This document shows positions 15,592 to 23,868 of a stretch of DNA of 64,000 bases, in pieces. The DNA lies in contig OY970171.1 in the NCBI GenBank assembly GCA_963707575.1, positions 1,116,001-1,180,000 of the forward strand. Direction: 5' to 3'. Source of the stretch: Gaiellasilicea sp963707575. Its GTDB lineage: Bacteria > Actinomycetota > Thermoleophilia > Gaiellales > Gaiellaceae. Under the pieces are notes generated by a model. The model was given only the letters and a program-made list of their open reading frames with translations. It was not told where the DNA came from and ran no database searches. Position 1 is the first letter of the stretch, and each line of letters opens with the position of its first letter. The translations under genes and the position numbers were made by a program.

Positions 15592-16353
15592 GTGCGACTT
15601 CGTCTTGGATGGGTTGCCGCCGCGAGCGTGTCGCTTGTTCTAGGAGGTGGAGCGTTGGCCGCTTCGCCTCCGAGCGTCTTTGTCGCCCCGCAGCCCATGG
15701 TCGGTGCGAAGTCTCGGATCGACGTGTATCTGCCCGCCAAGCTGCCGTCGCCGTTGGTCGTCGAGGCTGTCGGGCCTACCGGAGCCGTGAAGGCATTCCG
15801 TCTCCGACGCGTCGGGCCTGGCATCTGGAGCGCGTCCGGGTTCCAACCAGCGCGTGCTGGCCGTTGGACGCTGCGTGTGCGCGCAGGCGGGCGAATCCGA
15901 CTGCGGAAGGTGATCAAAGTGCTGCCTGCTCCTATGCGACGCCCGGTTCCCCCGGCGGCAACGTTCGTTCCTCTTGGCGGTGCCGCCTGTGCGCCACCAT
16001 CCCCTGCGAATGCCACGTCGCGAGAAGCTCGTGGGACAAGTTCGACGCTCGAACTGTGGGCGCTCATCTTGGAAGGGACATTCGCGGAGCCGCGCGCGGC
16101 GGTGCTGTCGAACGCGACGGGCCGCAACATCAAAATCGTCTGGCGCATGACCGGCAGCGGCGATCCGACCTTCACCCTCATCGGCCCGGACGGATCGCAG
16201 GTTGGTGTCCCACGCGGCTCGCCACACGCGTCCAACTGGCAGAGACCGGGCGATGAGTGGGGGTCGATCTTCTTTTTCTCGCAGCCAGGGTGCTGGCGTA
16301 TCCACGTCGAACGCGGCGAGGCTTCAGCCGATCTCTGGATCGCCCTGCACTGA
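15592..16353 (+). CDS. secreted protein of unknown function (repeat-bounded unit 3)
   Basis: The product is 253 aa from the GTG at 15592, which has GGAGGT upstream (15575-15580). An ATG at 15550 inside the repeat is an alternative. The N-terminus is a clear signal peptide (RLRLGWVAAASVSLVLGGGA). The mature part has an Ig-like or carbohydrate-binding-like beta pattern (VVEAVGPTGAVKAFRLRRVG, ARAGRWTLRVRAGG) and ends WRIHVERGEASADLWIALH. Two cysteines (AACAP, PGCW) could pair. No family is recognised. It is extracytoplasmic by prediction. Confidence 0.7.
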   Translation: MRLRLGWVAAASVSLVLGGGALAASPPSVFVAPQPMVGAKSRIDVYLPAKLPSPLVVEAVGPTGAVKAFRLRRVGPGIWSASGFQPARAGRWTLRVRAGGRIRLRKVIKVLPAPMRRPVPPAATFVPLGGAACAPPSPANATSREARGTSSTLELWALILEGTFAEPRAAVLSNATGRNIKIVWRMTGSGDPTFTLIGPDGSQVGVPRGSPHASNWQRPGDEWGSIFFFSQPGCWRIHVERGEASADLWIALH

Positions 16354-16373
16354 CGAGGAACAAGCGCCCTGTC

Positions 16374-16402
16374 CTGGGCCAGCGTTCGGGAATGTCCCCT
16401 GA
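16374..16402 (+). repeat. interspersed ~29-bp repeat, copy 4
   Basis: The copy begins CTGGGCCAGCGTTCGGGAAT and ends GTCCCCTGA. It lies 21 bases after the stop of the secreted-protein gene and closes the repeat-bounded series; the next gene is the cyclase on the opposite strand. It contains the short palindromes CTGG-G-CCAG and GGGA-ATG-TCCC. Confidence 0.75.
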
Positions 16403-16469
16403 GCGATCGCCCAACCGTTGCAGCTACAGACCTCTTGTGAGGCCCCTGGGATCGACTCCTCGAGGGCAC

Positions 16470-17564
16470 TTAGGCCGTCGTTTCGCCCGTCGAAGGGAGC
16501 ACGAGTTCGAAGGCGCGCACTGCGCCGCGAATGCGTCTCATCTCCCGTTCGCCGATGTCGCGGATCACGAGGTCACCTAGATCGTCATCCTCAAGAAGGC
16601 TCGCCGTCGCTTGAGACAGGAAAACTTGCCCGCCCTCGGCCGCGTTGCAGAGCTCAGCGCAGCGGGAAATCGCCGGGCCGAGCCAACCGATCCCTGCCTC
16701 CCCAGAATGCGCCCCAACGCTGATCGCCACAGCCACGCCATGTGGCCATTCGTGCACTTCGACGGCTCGTTGGGCGGCTGCTGCGGCAAGGGCGGCCTCT
16801 TTCGCGGTTGCGAAACCTGCTGCGACCGAGTCGCCTGCTACTTCTATCCCGCGTCCACCCATCTCTCCCAGCACCCGCGAGAGGAGCCGCTGATACTCGT
16901 TGACGAACCCCAACAAACGCTCTGGGGGGAGTTCGCGCAGGAGACGCATGGTGCGCCGCCCCTCTGTCATAACGATCGTCACGGTGCCGGTCAGCGGAGG
17001 CTGCTGGTCGACCCCACGTAGCGGTGGAAACTCGCTCGGCATGCCGTCGATCATGAGCTGAAAGATCTGCTCGGGCCGATCGAAGTCCTTGAGCCGGAAT
17101 TCGCCGAGGTCGCGCAGCGAAACTCCCGCGATCTGCTCATCGTCGACGATCCCCGCTGTCACTTGTGAGAGCAGCACCTGGCCGCCGCTCCCCATGGAGC
17201 AGATGCGCCCGGCGCGATGGACCGCGAGACCGGTATAGCCATGTTGCGCCCGATGAGGCTCACCGGTGTGTATGCCGATGCGGACGGCAACGGCTCCGCC
17301 ATCACGCCAGGGGCGCTTCGCGAGCGCCTGCTGAGCCCCAACGGCGGCTTGGACCGCGTCGCGGGCGCGCCCGAAGGCAACAAAGAACGAGTCGCCCTGC
17401 GTGTCTACCTCCGCGCCACTGTGCTCGGCGAACGCCGCGCGCAGGAGCGCTCGGTGCGTTGCGAGCACATCGCCGTAGTCCTCCTGCAGCCTCTTCACGA
17501 GCTCGGTCGACTGGGCGACGTCGGTAAAGAGAAGCGTGACGGTCCCACCAGGAAGTTCGATCAC
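16470..17564 (-). CDS. tandem class III adenylate/guanylate cyclase-domain protein
   Basis: The product is 364 aa with two cyclase homology domains in tandem. The first (about 1-175) has both metal aspartates (LLFTDVAQST and VDTQGDSFFVAFG) and looks catalytic. The second (about 190-355) has the same fold (EVAGDSVAAGF, GAHSGEAGIGWLG) but reads IVMTEGRRTMR where the first metal aspartate should be, so it is probably a degenerate partner. No membrane segment or sensor domain is present. Such proteins in actinobacteria make cAMP, or serve as nucleotide-binding modules. It stands alone, convergent with the repeat array. Confidence 0.85.
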   Translation of the reverse strand: MIELPGGTVTLLFTDVAQSTELVKRLQEDYGDVLATHRALLRAAFAEHSGAEVDTQGDSFFVAFGRARDAVQAAVGAQQALAKRPWRDGGAVAVRIGIHTGEPHRAQHGYTGLAVHRAGRICSMGSGGQVLLSQVTAGIVDDEQIAGVSLRDLGEFRLKDFDRPEQIFQLMIDGMPSEFPPLRGVDQQPPLTGTVTIVMTEGRRTMRLLRELPPERLLGFVNEYQRLLSRVLGEMGGRGIEVAGDSVAAGFATAKEAALAAAAAQRAVEVHEWPHGVAVAISVGAHSGEAGIGWLGPAISRCAELCNAAEGGQVFLSQATASLLEDDDLGDLVIRDIGEREMRRIRGAVRAFELVLPSTGETTA

Positions 17565-17643
17565 GACCCTTCATCCTTGCACCAACCATGGTGACATCGC
17601 GGTTGCGTGGGCGAGAGTGCTCTCGCCAGAGCAGGCGCCTGCG

Positions 17644-19599
17644 CTAGTCGTCGCTTGCGTCGGCAGCGGCGCGGTCTGCGATCTCGTTCACGACGGTCGG
17701 GTCGGCCAGCGTCGTCGTGTCGCCGAGCGGGCGTTGCTCCGCGACGTCGCGCAGCAGGCGGCGCATGATCTTGCCGCTGCGGGTCTTCGGCAGCTCCGGC
17801 GTGAAGACGATGTTCGCGGGCTTGGCGATCGGGCCGATCTTGTCAGCGACATGGTTGCGTAGCTCCTCGAGCATGGCGACGGAGCCGTCGTCGCCGCCCT
17901 TCAGCGTCACGTAGGCGACGATCGCCTGGCCGGTGAGCGCGTCGGCGCGGCCGCACACCGCCGCCTCTGCGACCCGCGGGTGATCGACGAGCGCGGACTC
18001 GACCTCGATCGTCGAGATGCGGTGGCCCGAGACGTTCATCACGTCGTCGACGCGGCCGAGCAGCCAGAAGTCGCCGTCCCCGTCGATCCGCGCCCCGTCG
18101 CCGGCGAAGTAGACATCGGGGTACTTCGACCAGTACGTCTCGCGGAAGCGCTTCTCGTCGCCGTAGATGCCGCGCGTCATCGCCGGCCAGGGCCGCTTCA
18201 GCACGAGGTAGCCGCCTCCGCCCGGGCCAACCTCCTCGCCGGCCTCGGAGAAGACGCCGGCTTCCACGCCGGGGAAGGGCCTCGTGGCGGAGCCGGGCTT
18301 CGTCGTCGTCACGCCCGGCAGCGGTGTGATCATGATCATCCCCGTCTCCGTCTGCCACCACGTGTCCACGACGGGGCAGCGGTCGCCGCCGATGTGCTCG
18401 CGGTACCACATCCACGCCTCGGGGTTGATCGGCTCGCCCACCGACCCGAGCAGACGCAGCGAAGAGAGATCGTGCCGCTGTGCATGCTCCGGCCCCCACT
18501 TCATGTGCGCGCGGATCGCCGTGGGCGCGGTGTAGAGGATCGTGACGCCGTAACGCTCGGCGATCTCCCACCAACGGGCCTTGTCCGGGAAGTCCGGCGT
18601 GCCCTCGTAGATCACCGAGGTGGCGCCGTTGCAGAGCGGCCCGTAGACGATGTAGCTGTGCCCCGTGATCCAGCCGATGTCGGCCGCGCACCAGTACACG
18701 TCCTGCTCCGCCTTCAGGTCGAAGACGTAGTGGTGCGTGGTGGCGGCGCCGACGAGGTAGCCGGCCGTGGTGTGCGCGATGCCCTTCGGCTTCGCGGTCG
18801 TGCCTGACGTGTACATCAGGAGCAGCAGGTCCTCGCTCTCCATCGGCTCGGGCGGGCACGTCGCCGGGTCGTCCGGGACGTCCAGGTCGTGCAGCCAGGT
18901 GTCGCGGCCGTCCTGCATCGGCACCTCGTTGCCGGTCCGCCGCACGACGAGGCACCGCCGTACACCCGGCGCGTCGGCCATCGCCTCGTCGGCCGTCCGC
19001 TTCAGCGGCACGGTCGTGCCCCGGCGCCACGCCTCGTCCTGGGTGACGAGCACCTCGCAGCCCATGTCATTCATCCGGCCGGAGAGCGAGTCGGCCGAGA
19101 AGCCCCCGAAGACGACCGTGTGCGGCGCGCCCAGCCGGGCGCACGCGAGCATCGCCACCGGCAGCTCCGGGACCATGCCCATGTAGATCGCGACCGCGGT
19201 GCCCTTGCCGACGCCGAGCTCCTTCAACGCGTTCGCGAAGCGGACGACGTCGCGCTGGAGCTGCGCGTAGGTGATCTCGCGCCGGTCGTCGGCGGGCTCG
19301 CCCTCCCAGTGGTAGGCGACGCGGTCGCCGAGCCCCGCCTCGACGTGCCGGTCGACGCAGTTGTAGGCGACGTTCAGCTTGCCCCCGAGGTACCACTGCG
19401 CGAAGGGCGGCTCCCACGTGTAGAGCTCTGTGAAGGGCTCGAACCAGGTGACCCGCTCGCGCCCCTCGGCCTCCCAGAACTCCTCGAAGCCACGCTCGTA
19501 GATGTCGGGCTGTGCGTTGGCCTGCTTGGCAAACTCCGCGGGCGGCGGGTAACGCCGCTCCTCGGTGAGGATCGTCTCGATCGTCTGCGGGTCGCTCAC
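17644..19599 (-). CDS. acs: acetate--CoA ligase (AMP-forming)
   Basis: The product is 651 aa, the standard Acs length. It activates acetate to acetyl-CoA via acetyl-AMP. The AMP-binding P-loop reads MYTSGTTAKPKG, the WWQTETG motif and the DDVMNVSGHR hinge are present, and the catalytic lysine sits in KTRSGKIMRR near the C-terminus; this lysine is the usual site of regulatory acetylation. The GTG at 19599 overlaps the stop of the upstream M24 peptidase gene by 4 bases, so the two are coupled. A GNAT/acyl-CoA synthetase fusion of the Pat type that could control it lies at 58-60.8 kb. Confidence 0.95.
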   Translation of the reverse strand: MSDPQTIETILTEERRYPPPAEFAKQANAQPDIYERGFEEFWEAEGRERVTWFEPFTELYTWEPPFAQWYLGGKLNVAYNCVDRHVEAGLGDRVAYHWEGEPADDRREITYAQLQRDVVRFANALKELGVGKGTAVAIYMGMVPELPVAMLACARLGAPHTVVFGGFSADSLSGRMNDMGCEVLVTQDEAWRRGTTVPLKRTADEAMADAPGVRRCLVVRRTGNEVPMQDGRDTWLHDLDVPDDPATCPPEPMESEDLLLLMYTSGTTAKPKGIAHTTAGYLVGAATTHHYVFDLKAEQDVYWCAADIGWITGHSYIVYGPLCNGATSVIYEGTPDFPDKARWWEIAERYGVTILYTAPTAIRAHMKWGPEHAQRHDLSSLRLLGSVGEPINPEAWMWYREHIGGDRCPVVDTWWQTETGMIMITPLPGVTTTKPGSATRPFPGVEAGVFSEAGEEVGPGGGGYLVLKRPWPAMTRGIYGDEKRFRETYWSKYPDVYFAGDGARIDGDGDFWLLGRVDDVMNVSGHRISTIEVESALVDHPRVAEAAVCGRADALTGQAIVAYVTLKGGDDGSVAMLEELRNHVADKIGPIAKPANIVFTPELPKTRSGKIMRRLLRDVAEQRPLGDTTTLADPTVVNEIADRAAADASDD

Positions 19600-20735
19600 G
19601 GCTCCAGGTCGTACGGGAAGTCCGTCAGCACCTCGGCGCCGTCCTCGGTGACGAGGATCAGGTCCTCCAGCCGCACGCCGCCGTAGCCCGCGCGGTAGAG
19701 GCCCGGCTCGATCGCCAGCACGTCGCCGGGGACGAACGGTTGGCCGGTGCGGCCGATGTTCGGCTTCTCGTGCACCTCGAGCCCGACGCCGTGACCGAGC
19801 GCGTGGTAGAAGCCCGAGTCGAGCACCTGCCCCTCCTGCTTGTGCAACTGCGTCGGGTGGCCGTGCTCGTGGAAGAACTCGCAGATCATCGTGTGCAGGT
19901 CCTTGCCGCTGAGACCCGGCTTGATCGCCTCGGCGCTGCGGTCGAGTGCCTCCTTCGCGAGCCGGTGATAACCACGGATCTCCTCGTCGGGCTCCCCGCC
20001 GACGACGAACGTGCGCGTCATGTCGGCATAGCACCCCGACTCGCGGTCGCGCGGGAAGAAGTCGAAGAGGACGACGTCGCCCGGCGCGATCTGCCCCGAG
20101 CCCATGTCGTGGCCGACGGCCGTCTGCGCGCCGTGCGAGGCGATGAACTCCTCCGCGGCAGCGCCGTGCTTGCCGAACGCGCGCTCGGCATGGAGCTTGA
20201 TCAGCTCGCACGTCAGCGGCTCACCGTCGACGACGAGACCGCCGCCGTTCGGCTCGGCGCGGCGCAGCAGGTCGAGCCCGGCGGCCATCCCGGCCTCGGC
20301 CGCGCGCTGCGCACGCCTGATCCCCTCGATCTCCGCCTCGCTCTTCGAGCGCCGGCGGCCGTCGAAGAAGGCCTGGTCGACCGTCAGCTCGATGCCCTTG
20401 CCGCGCAGGAAGTCGGCGTCGCGCACCGGGAAGGTCGCGGGCACCACCGCAGCTTCGACGCCCAGCTCCCGGCACGCGCGGAGCACGAGCTCGAGCTGGA
20501 TCTCCTCGATCGCGAGGCCCCGGGCGTACAGCTCGTCCGAGCCGAGCTCCTCGAGGGGATGGGCGACGATCTCGGGCGCGACGGCCGGGAGGCGCACGAG
20601 CTCCATCGAGGCAGCGACCATGTGCTTCACGCCCTCCCGCTCCACGTAGATGAACGGGTCGGGGACGGCGAGCGGCACCTCGTGGCGCAGCTCCGGGGAG
20701 CGGATCGTGTCGGCGACGATCAGAACGTCGGGCAT
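19596..20735 (-). CDS. Xaa-Pro peptidase family protein (M24)
   Basis: The product is 379 aa. An N-terminal creatinase/prolidase-like domain is followed by the pita-bread M24 domain with all five metal ligands: VLFDFFPRD, CYADMTRTF, HALGHGVGLEVHE, LAIEPGLY and VRLEDLILV. It hydrolyses N-terminal Xaa-Pro or related dipeptide bonds in the cytoplasm. The ATG at 20735 begins MPDVLIVADT, like relatives; a GTG at 20756 would add 7 residues. Only 37 bases separate it from the divergent M32 gene, so their promoters overlap. It is coupled to acs downstream. Confidence 0.9.
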   Translation of the reverse strand: MPDVLIVADTIRSPELRHEVPLAVPDPFIYVEREGVKHMVAASMELVRLPAVAPEIVAHPLEELGSDELYARGLAIEEIQLELVLRACRELGVEAAVVPATFPVRDADFLRGKGIELTVDQAFFDGRRRSKSEAEIEGIRRAQRAAEAGMAAGLDLLRRAEPNGGGLVVDGEPLTCELIKLHAERAFGKHGAAAEEFIASHGAQTAVGHDMGSGQIAPGDVVLFDFFPRDRESGCYADMTRTFVVGGEPDEEIRGYHRLAKEALDRSAEAIKPGLSGKDLHTMICEFFHEHGHPTQLHKQEGQVLDSGFYHALGHGVGLEVHEKPNIGRTGQPFVPGDVLAIEPGLYRAGYGGVRLEDLILVTEDGAEVLTDFPYDLEP

Positions 20736-20772
20736 GTCGCAGGCGATCCTAATCACTTAGGTTTGCACCGCG

Positions 20773-22263
20773 ATGGGCGAGGCGTTATCCGAGCTGAGGC
20801 AGCGTCTCGCCGAGATCCACGACCTGGAGCGGGCGCTCGGCGTGCTGGGCTGGGACCAGCGCACGATGATGCCGCCGCGGGGAACGCCCGCGCGCGCGGA
20901 GGCCCTGGCCACGCTCGGCGGGATCGTCCACGAGCGCTTCGTCGACGACGAGACCGGCCGGCTGCTCGACCGGCTGGCGCCGCTCGAGGAGTCGCTCCCC
21001 TATGACTCCGACGACGCGAGCCTGATCCGCGTCACCCGGCGGGACTGGGAGAAGGCTCGGCACGTCCCGGCCGAGCTCGCTGGGTCGTGGCTGCGCGAGG
21101 GCGCGAAGGCACAAGCGGCCTGGCTCGAAGCGCGCGCGGCGTCGGACTACGGGATCTTCCTGCCGGCGTTCCGGCGCGTCCACGAGATCGCGCTCCGCTG
21201 GGCCGAGTGCTTCGACCGCGGCGACTCGCCCTACGACGCCTTCCTGGACGAGTACGAGCCGGGGATGACGACAGCCGAGGTCGAGGCCGTCTTCGACGTG
21301 CTGCGGCCGGAGCTGACCGCGATCGTGGCCGGCGCGGGCGAGCCCGCGGACGACTCCTTCCTCCACGGCGACTTCCCAGTGGAGCTCCAGCAGCGGTTCC
21401 TCGACGACGTGCTGCGGCGGTTCGGCTTCGAGGAGGGCGCATGGCGGCTCGACCCGACGGTGCACCCGTTCGCGACCTCGTTCGCGCGCACGGACATCCG
21501 CATGACGACGCGCTACAAGCCGGACAACCTACGCGCGCTCTGGGCCGGGATGCACGAGGCCGGCCACGGCCTCACCTACCAGGGCGCCGACCCCGAGCTC
21601 GAGCGCACGCCGCTCGCGGGCAGCCCGTCACTCGGCGTCGGGGAGTCCCAGAGCCGGACCTGGGAGAACCTCGTCGGCCGCTCCCGGGCTTTCTGGGTCC
21701 GGTTCCTACCGGAGCTCCAGCGCCTCTTCCCGCCACTCGCGACCGTCGGGCTGGACGAGTTCGTCCGCGGGATCAACCGGGTCGCGCCGGGCCCCATCCG
21801 CGTGGACGCCGACGAGGTCACGTACTCGCTCCACATCATCCTGCGCTTCGAGCTGGAGCAGCGGCTCGTGGAGGGCTCCCTGTCGCTGGAGGAGCTGCCA
21901 GAGGCCTGGAACGCGGGCCTGGCCGACCTCCTGGGAGTCGAGGTGGAGAACGACGCGGAGGGCGTGCTCCAGGACGTGCACTGGTCGCGCGCCGCGTACG
22001 GCTACTTCCCCACCTATGCGCTCGGCAATGCGATCTCCGTCCAGATCTGGCGGCACGTGCAGGCTGAGCTGCCCGATCTCGACGAGCGGATCGAGGCCGG
22101 CGAGTTCTCCGAGTTGTACGGCTGGCTGCGCGAGCGGCTCTATCGCCACGGCCGCAAGTTCACACCGCTCGAGACGCTCGAGCGCGCGATCGGGGAGCGC
22201 GCGCTCGACCCACAGCCCTACCTCGACTATCTGCGCACCAAAGTCGCAGCGCTGCGCGCTTAG
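20773..22263 (+). CDS. thermostable-type metallocarboxypeptidase (M32)
   Basis: The product is 496 aa, full-length for the M32 family. The zinc motif HEAGH occupies residues 261-265, preceded by the family-specific HPFATSF and TTRYK and followed by GESQSRTWEN, DEVTYSLHII and VLQDVHWSRA. It removes C-terminal residues from peptides in the cytoplasm and is a housekeeping peptide-recycling enzyme. It is divergent from the Xaa-Pro peptidase gene, so two exopeptidases of opposite polarity share one control region. Confidence 0.93.
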   Translation: MGEALSELRQRLAEIHDLERALGVLGWDQRTMMPPRGTPARAEALATLGGIVHERFVDDETGRLLDRLAPLEESLPYDSDDASLIRVTRRDWEKARHVPAELAGSWLREGAKAQAAWLEARAASDYGIFLPAFRRVHEIALRWAECFDRGDSPYDAFLDEYEPGMTTAEVEAVFDVLRPELTAIVAGAGEPADDSFLHGDFPVELQQRFLDDVLRRFGFEEGAWRLDPTVHPFATSFARTDIRMTTRYKPDNLRALWAGMHEAGHGLTYQGADPELERTPLAGSPSLGVGESQSRTWENLVGRSRAFWVRFLPELQRLFPPLATVGLDEFVRGINRVAPGPIRVDADEVTYSLHIILRFELEQRLVEGSLSLEELPEAWNAGLADLLGVEVENDAEGVLQDVHWSRAAYGYFPTYALGNAISVQIWRHVQAELPDLDERIEAGEFSELYGWLRERLYRHGRKFTPLETLERAIGERALDPQPYLDYLRTKVAALRA

Positions 22264-22285
22264 CCGTCCGTAGACTCCGGGGCGA

Positions 22286-23437
22286 ATGGATGACGTGCTC
22301 CGCCGGTCGCAGACGCTCGTGGAGAGCTTCGAGGAGATCGTGCGCGCCGAGCTGCCCGACGACGCGGACATCTTCGACGCCCACGTCCACCTCGGCACCG
22401 ACATCGACGGGATGGTCGGGAAGCTCGACGACCTGCTCCGGGTGCAGACGCGGGCCGGAATCTCGCACTCCTTCATGTTCTGCCTCGACGAGCCCGACCG
22501 GCATCCGGGCTTCCGCGCCCCCAACGACCGCACGCTCGACTTCGCCGAGCGCTCGGAGGGCGCGCTCGTCCCATTCGTCCGGCTCGACCTCGGCGAGAGC
22601 CCGGTCGAGGAGGCGGTGCGCTGCCTGGACCGCGGCGCGCGCGGGATCAAGCTGCATCCACGGGCGCAGAAGTTCCTGCTCGACGACGAGCGGCTCGCCC
22701 CCATCTTCGAGCTCGCCGCCGATCGCAACGTCCCCATTCTGATCCACGGCGGCCGCGGGCTGCCGCCGATCGCGGATCAGCTCGCGCTCCTGATGGACCG
22801 CTACGAGGCGCAGTTGATCGTCGCGCACGCCGGCATCGCCGACCTGGCCGCGCTCGCGCACCACTTCGGCGGCCGGCCCAACGTGTTCTTCGACACGTCC
22901 GTCTGGAGTCCGATCGACCTGCTCGACCTCTACCGCCTCGTCTCGCCCGAGCAAGTCCTGTACGCCTCGGACTACCCCTACGGACGACAGCCCGCGTCGC
23001 TCCTGATCGCGCTGCGGACGGCACGCATGTCCGGTCTCGACGAGGCGCAGGTGCGTGCGATGCTGGGCGGCAGCGCCCGCCGGATCGCGGCCGGAGAGCG
23101 CGCCTTCGAGCTCACGACGCCGCGCGGCCTCGCGTCGCTCGCGACGCCGATCACGTTCGCGCGCATCCACCAGTACCTCTCCATGGCGACACCGCTGCTC
23201 TGGACGCGGCAGGCCGACACGATCGGCGTGCTCGGCCTCGCCCTGAACGCCTGCGACGAGCGCTCGAACGGCCACCGCGAGGAGACGGAGCAGATCCGCG
23301 AGCTCCTGCTCGTGGCGCGCGATCTCTGGCGCACCCTCCCCGAGACCGGCGACGACGCCGACCGTGCACAGGCGGCCCGCGCCGCGTTCCGGCTCCTCCA
23401 CCTCGCCTCCGCGCTCACGGTGACCTCCGGTGCCTGA
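22286..23437 (+). CDS. amidohydrolase-family metal-dependent hydrolase
   Basis: The product is 383 aa and is a TIM-barrel amidohydrolase. Metal-site motifs appear in order: FDAHVHLG, GIKLHP, ILIHGG, VAHAG and YASDYPYG (final Asp). The C-terminal ~110 residues beyond the barrel are an unusual helical extension. It precedes the molybdenum hydroxylase genes and overlaps the Fe-S subunit gene by 8 bases, so it is most likely in the same operon and may hydrolyse a ring or amide in the same catabolic route. The substrate is unknown. Confidence 0.85.
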   Translation: MDDVLRRSQTLVESFEEIVRAELPDDADIFDAHVHLGTDIDGMVGKLDDLLRVQTRAGISHSFMFCLDEPDRHPGFRAPNDRTLDFAERSEGALVPFVRLDLGESPVEEAVRCLDRGARGIKLHPRAQKFLLDDERLAPIFELAADRNVPILIHGGRGLPPIADQLALLMDRYEAQLIVAHAGIADLAALAHHFGGRPNVFFDTSVWSPIDLLDLYRLVSPEQVLYASDYPYGRQPASLLIALRTARMSGLDEAQVRAMLGGSARRIAAGERAFELTTPRGLASLATPITFARIHQYLSMATPLLWTRQADTIGVLGLALNACDERSNGHREETEQIRELLLVARDLWRTLPETGDDADRAQAARAAFRLLHLASALTVTSGA

Positions 23438-23867
23438 GCTCCGGGTCAACGGCCACGCATACGCCTGGGAGGCGCCGGTCGGGCGCTCACTGGCGGAGGT
23501 GCTCCGCGACGAGCTCGGCCTGACCGGGACGAAGGTCGCCTGCGGCGAGGGTCACTGCGGCGCCTGCACGGTGCAGCTCGACGGAGTGCCGGTGCTGTCG
23601 TGCATCACGCTCGTCCATACGGTCGGCGCACGGGAGGTGACGACGATCGAGGGCCTGCGCGACCATCCGCTCGTGGAGTCCTTCGTCCGCGAGGACGCGC
23701 TCCAGTGCGGCTTCTGCACGCCGGGGCAGATCGTCTCGGCCGCCGCGCTCGTGGAGGCGAATCCGCAGCCGACGCGCGAGGAGATCCGCCACGGGATGGC
23801 CGGAAACCTGTGCCGCTGCGGCGCGTACCCCCGAATCGAGGAGGCAATTTCGACATGGAGCGCGTGA
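23430..23867 (+). CDS. molybdenum hydroxylase 2Fe-2S subunit (CoxS/XdhC-type)
   Basis: The product is 145 aa. The plant-type ferredoxin domain binds one [2Fe-2S] cluster through C38, C43, C46 and C58; the C-terminal four-helix domain binds the second through C93, C96, C128 and C130. It relays electrons from the molybdopterin site to FAD. The GTG at 23430 overlaps the amidohydrolase gene. The next gene begins 2 bases after its stop. Length and motifs are standard. Confidence 0.95.
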   Translation: MPELRVNGHAYAWEAPVGRSLAEVLRDELGLTGTKVACGEGHCGACTVQLDGVPVLSCITLVHTVGAREVTTIEGLRDHPLVESFVREDALQCGFCTPGQIVSAAALVEANPQPTREEIRHGMAGNLCRCGAYPRIEEAISTWSA

Positions 23868-23868
23868 G

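Noticed and set aside
14620..16402. Classical integron attC sites
   Set aside because: The 29-bp repeats contain GTTAGGG or GTTCGGG but not a proper GTTRRRY/RYYYAAC pair, are too short, and no integron integrase is present.
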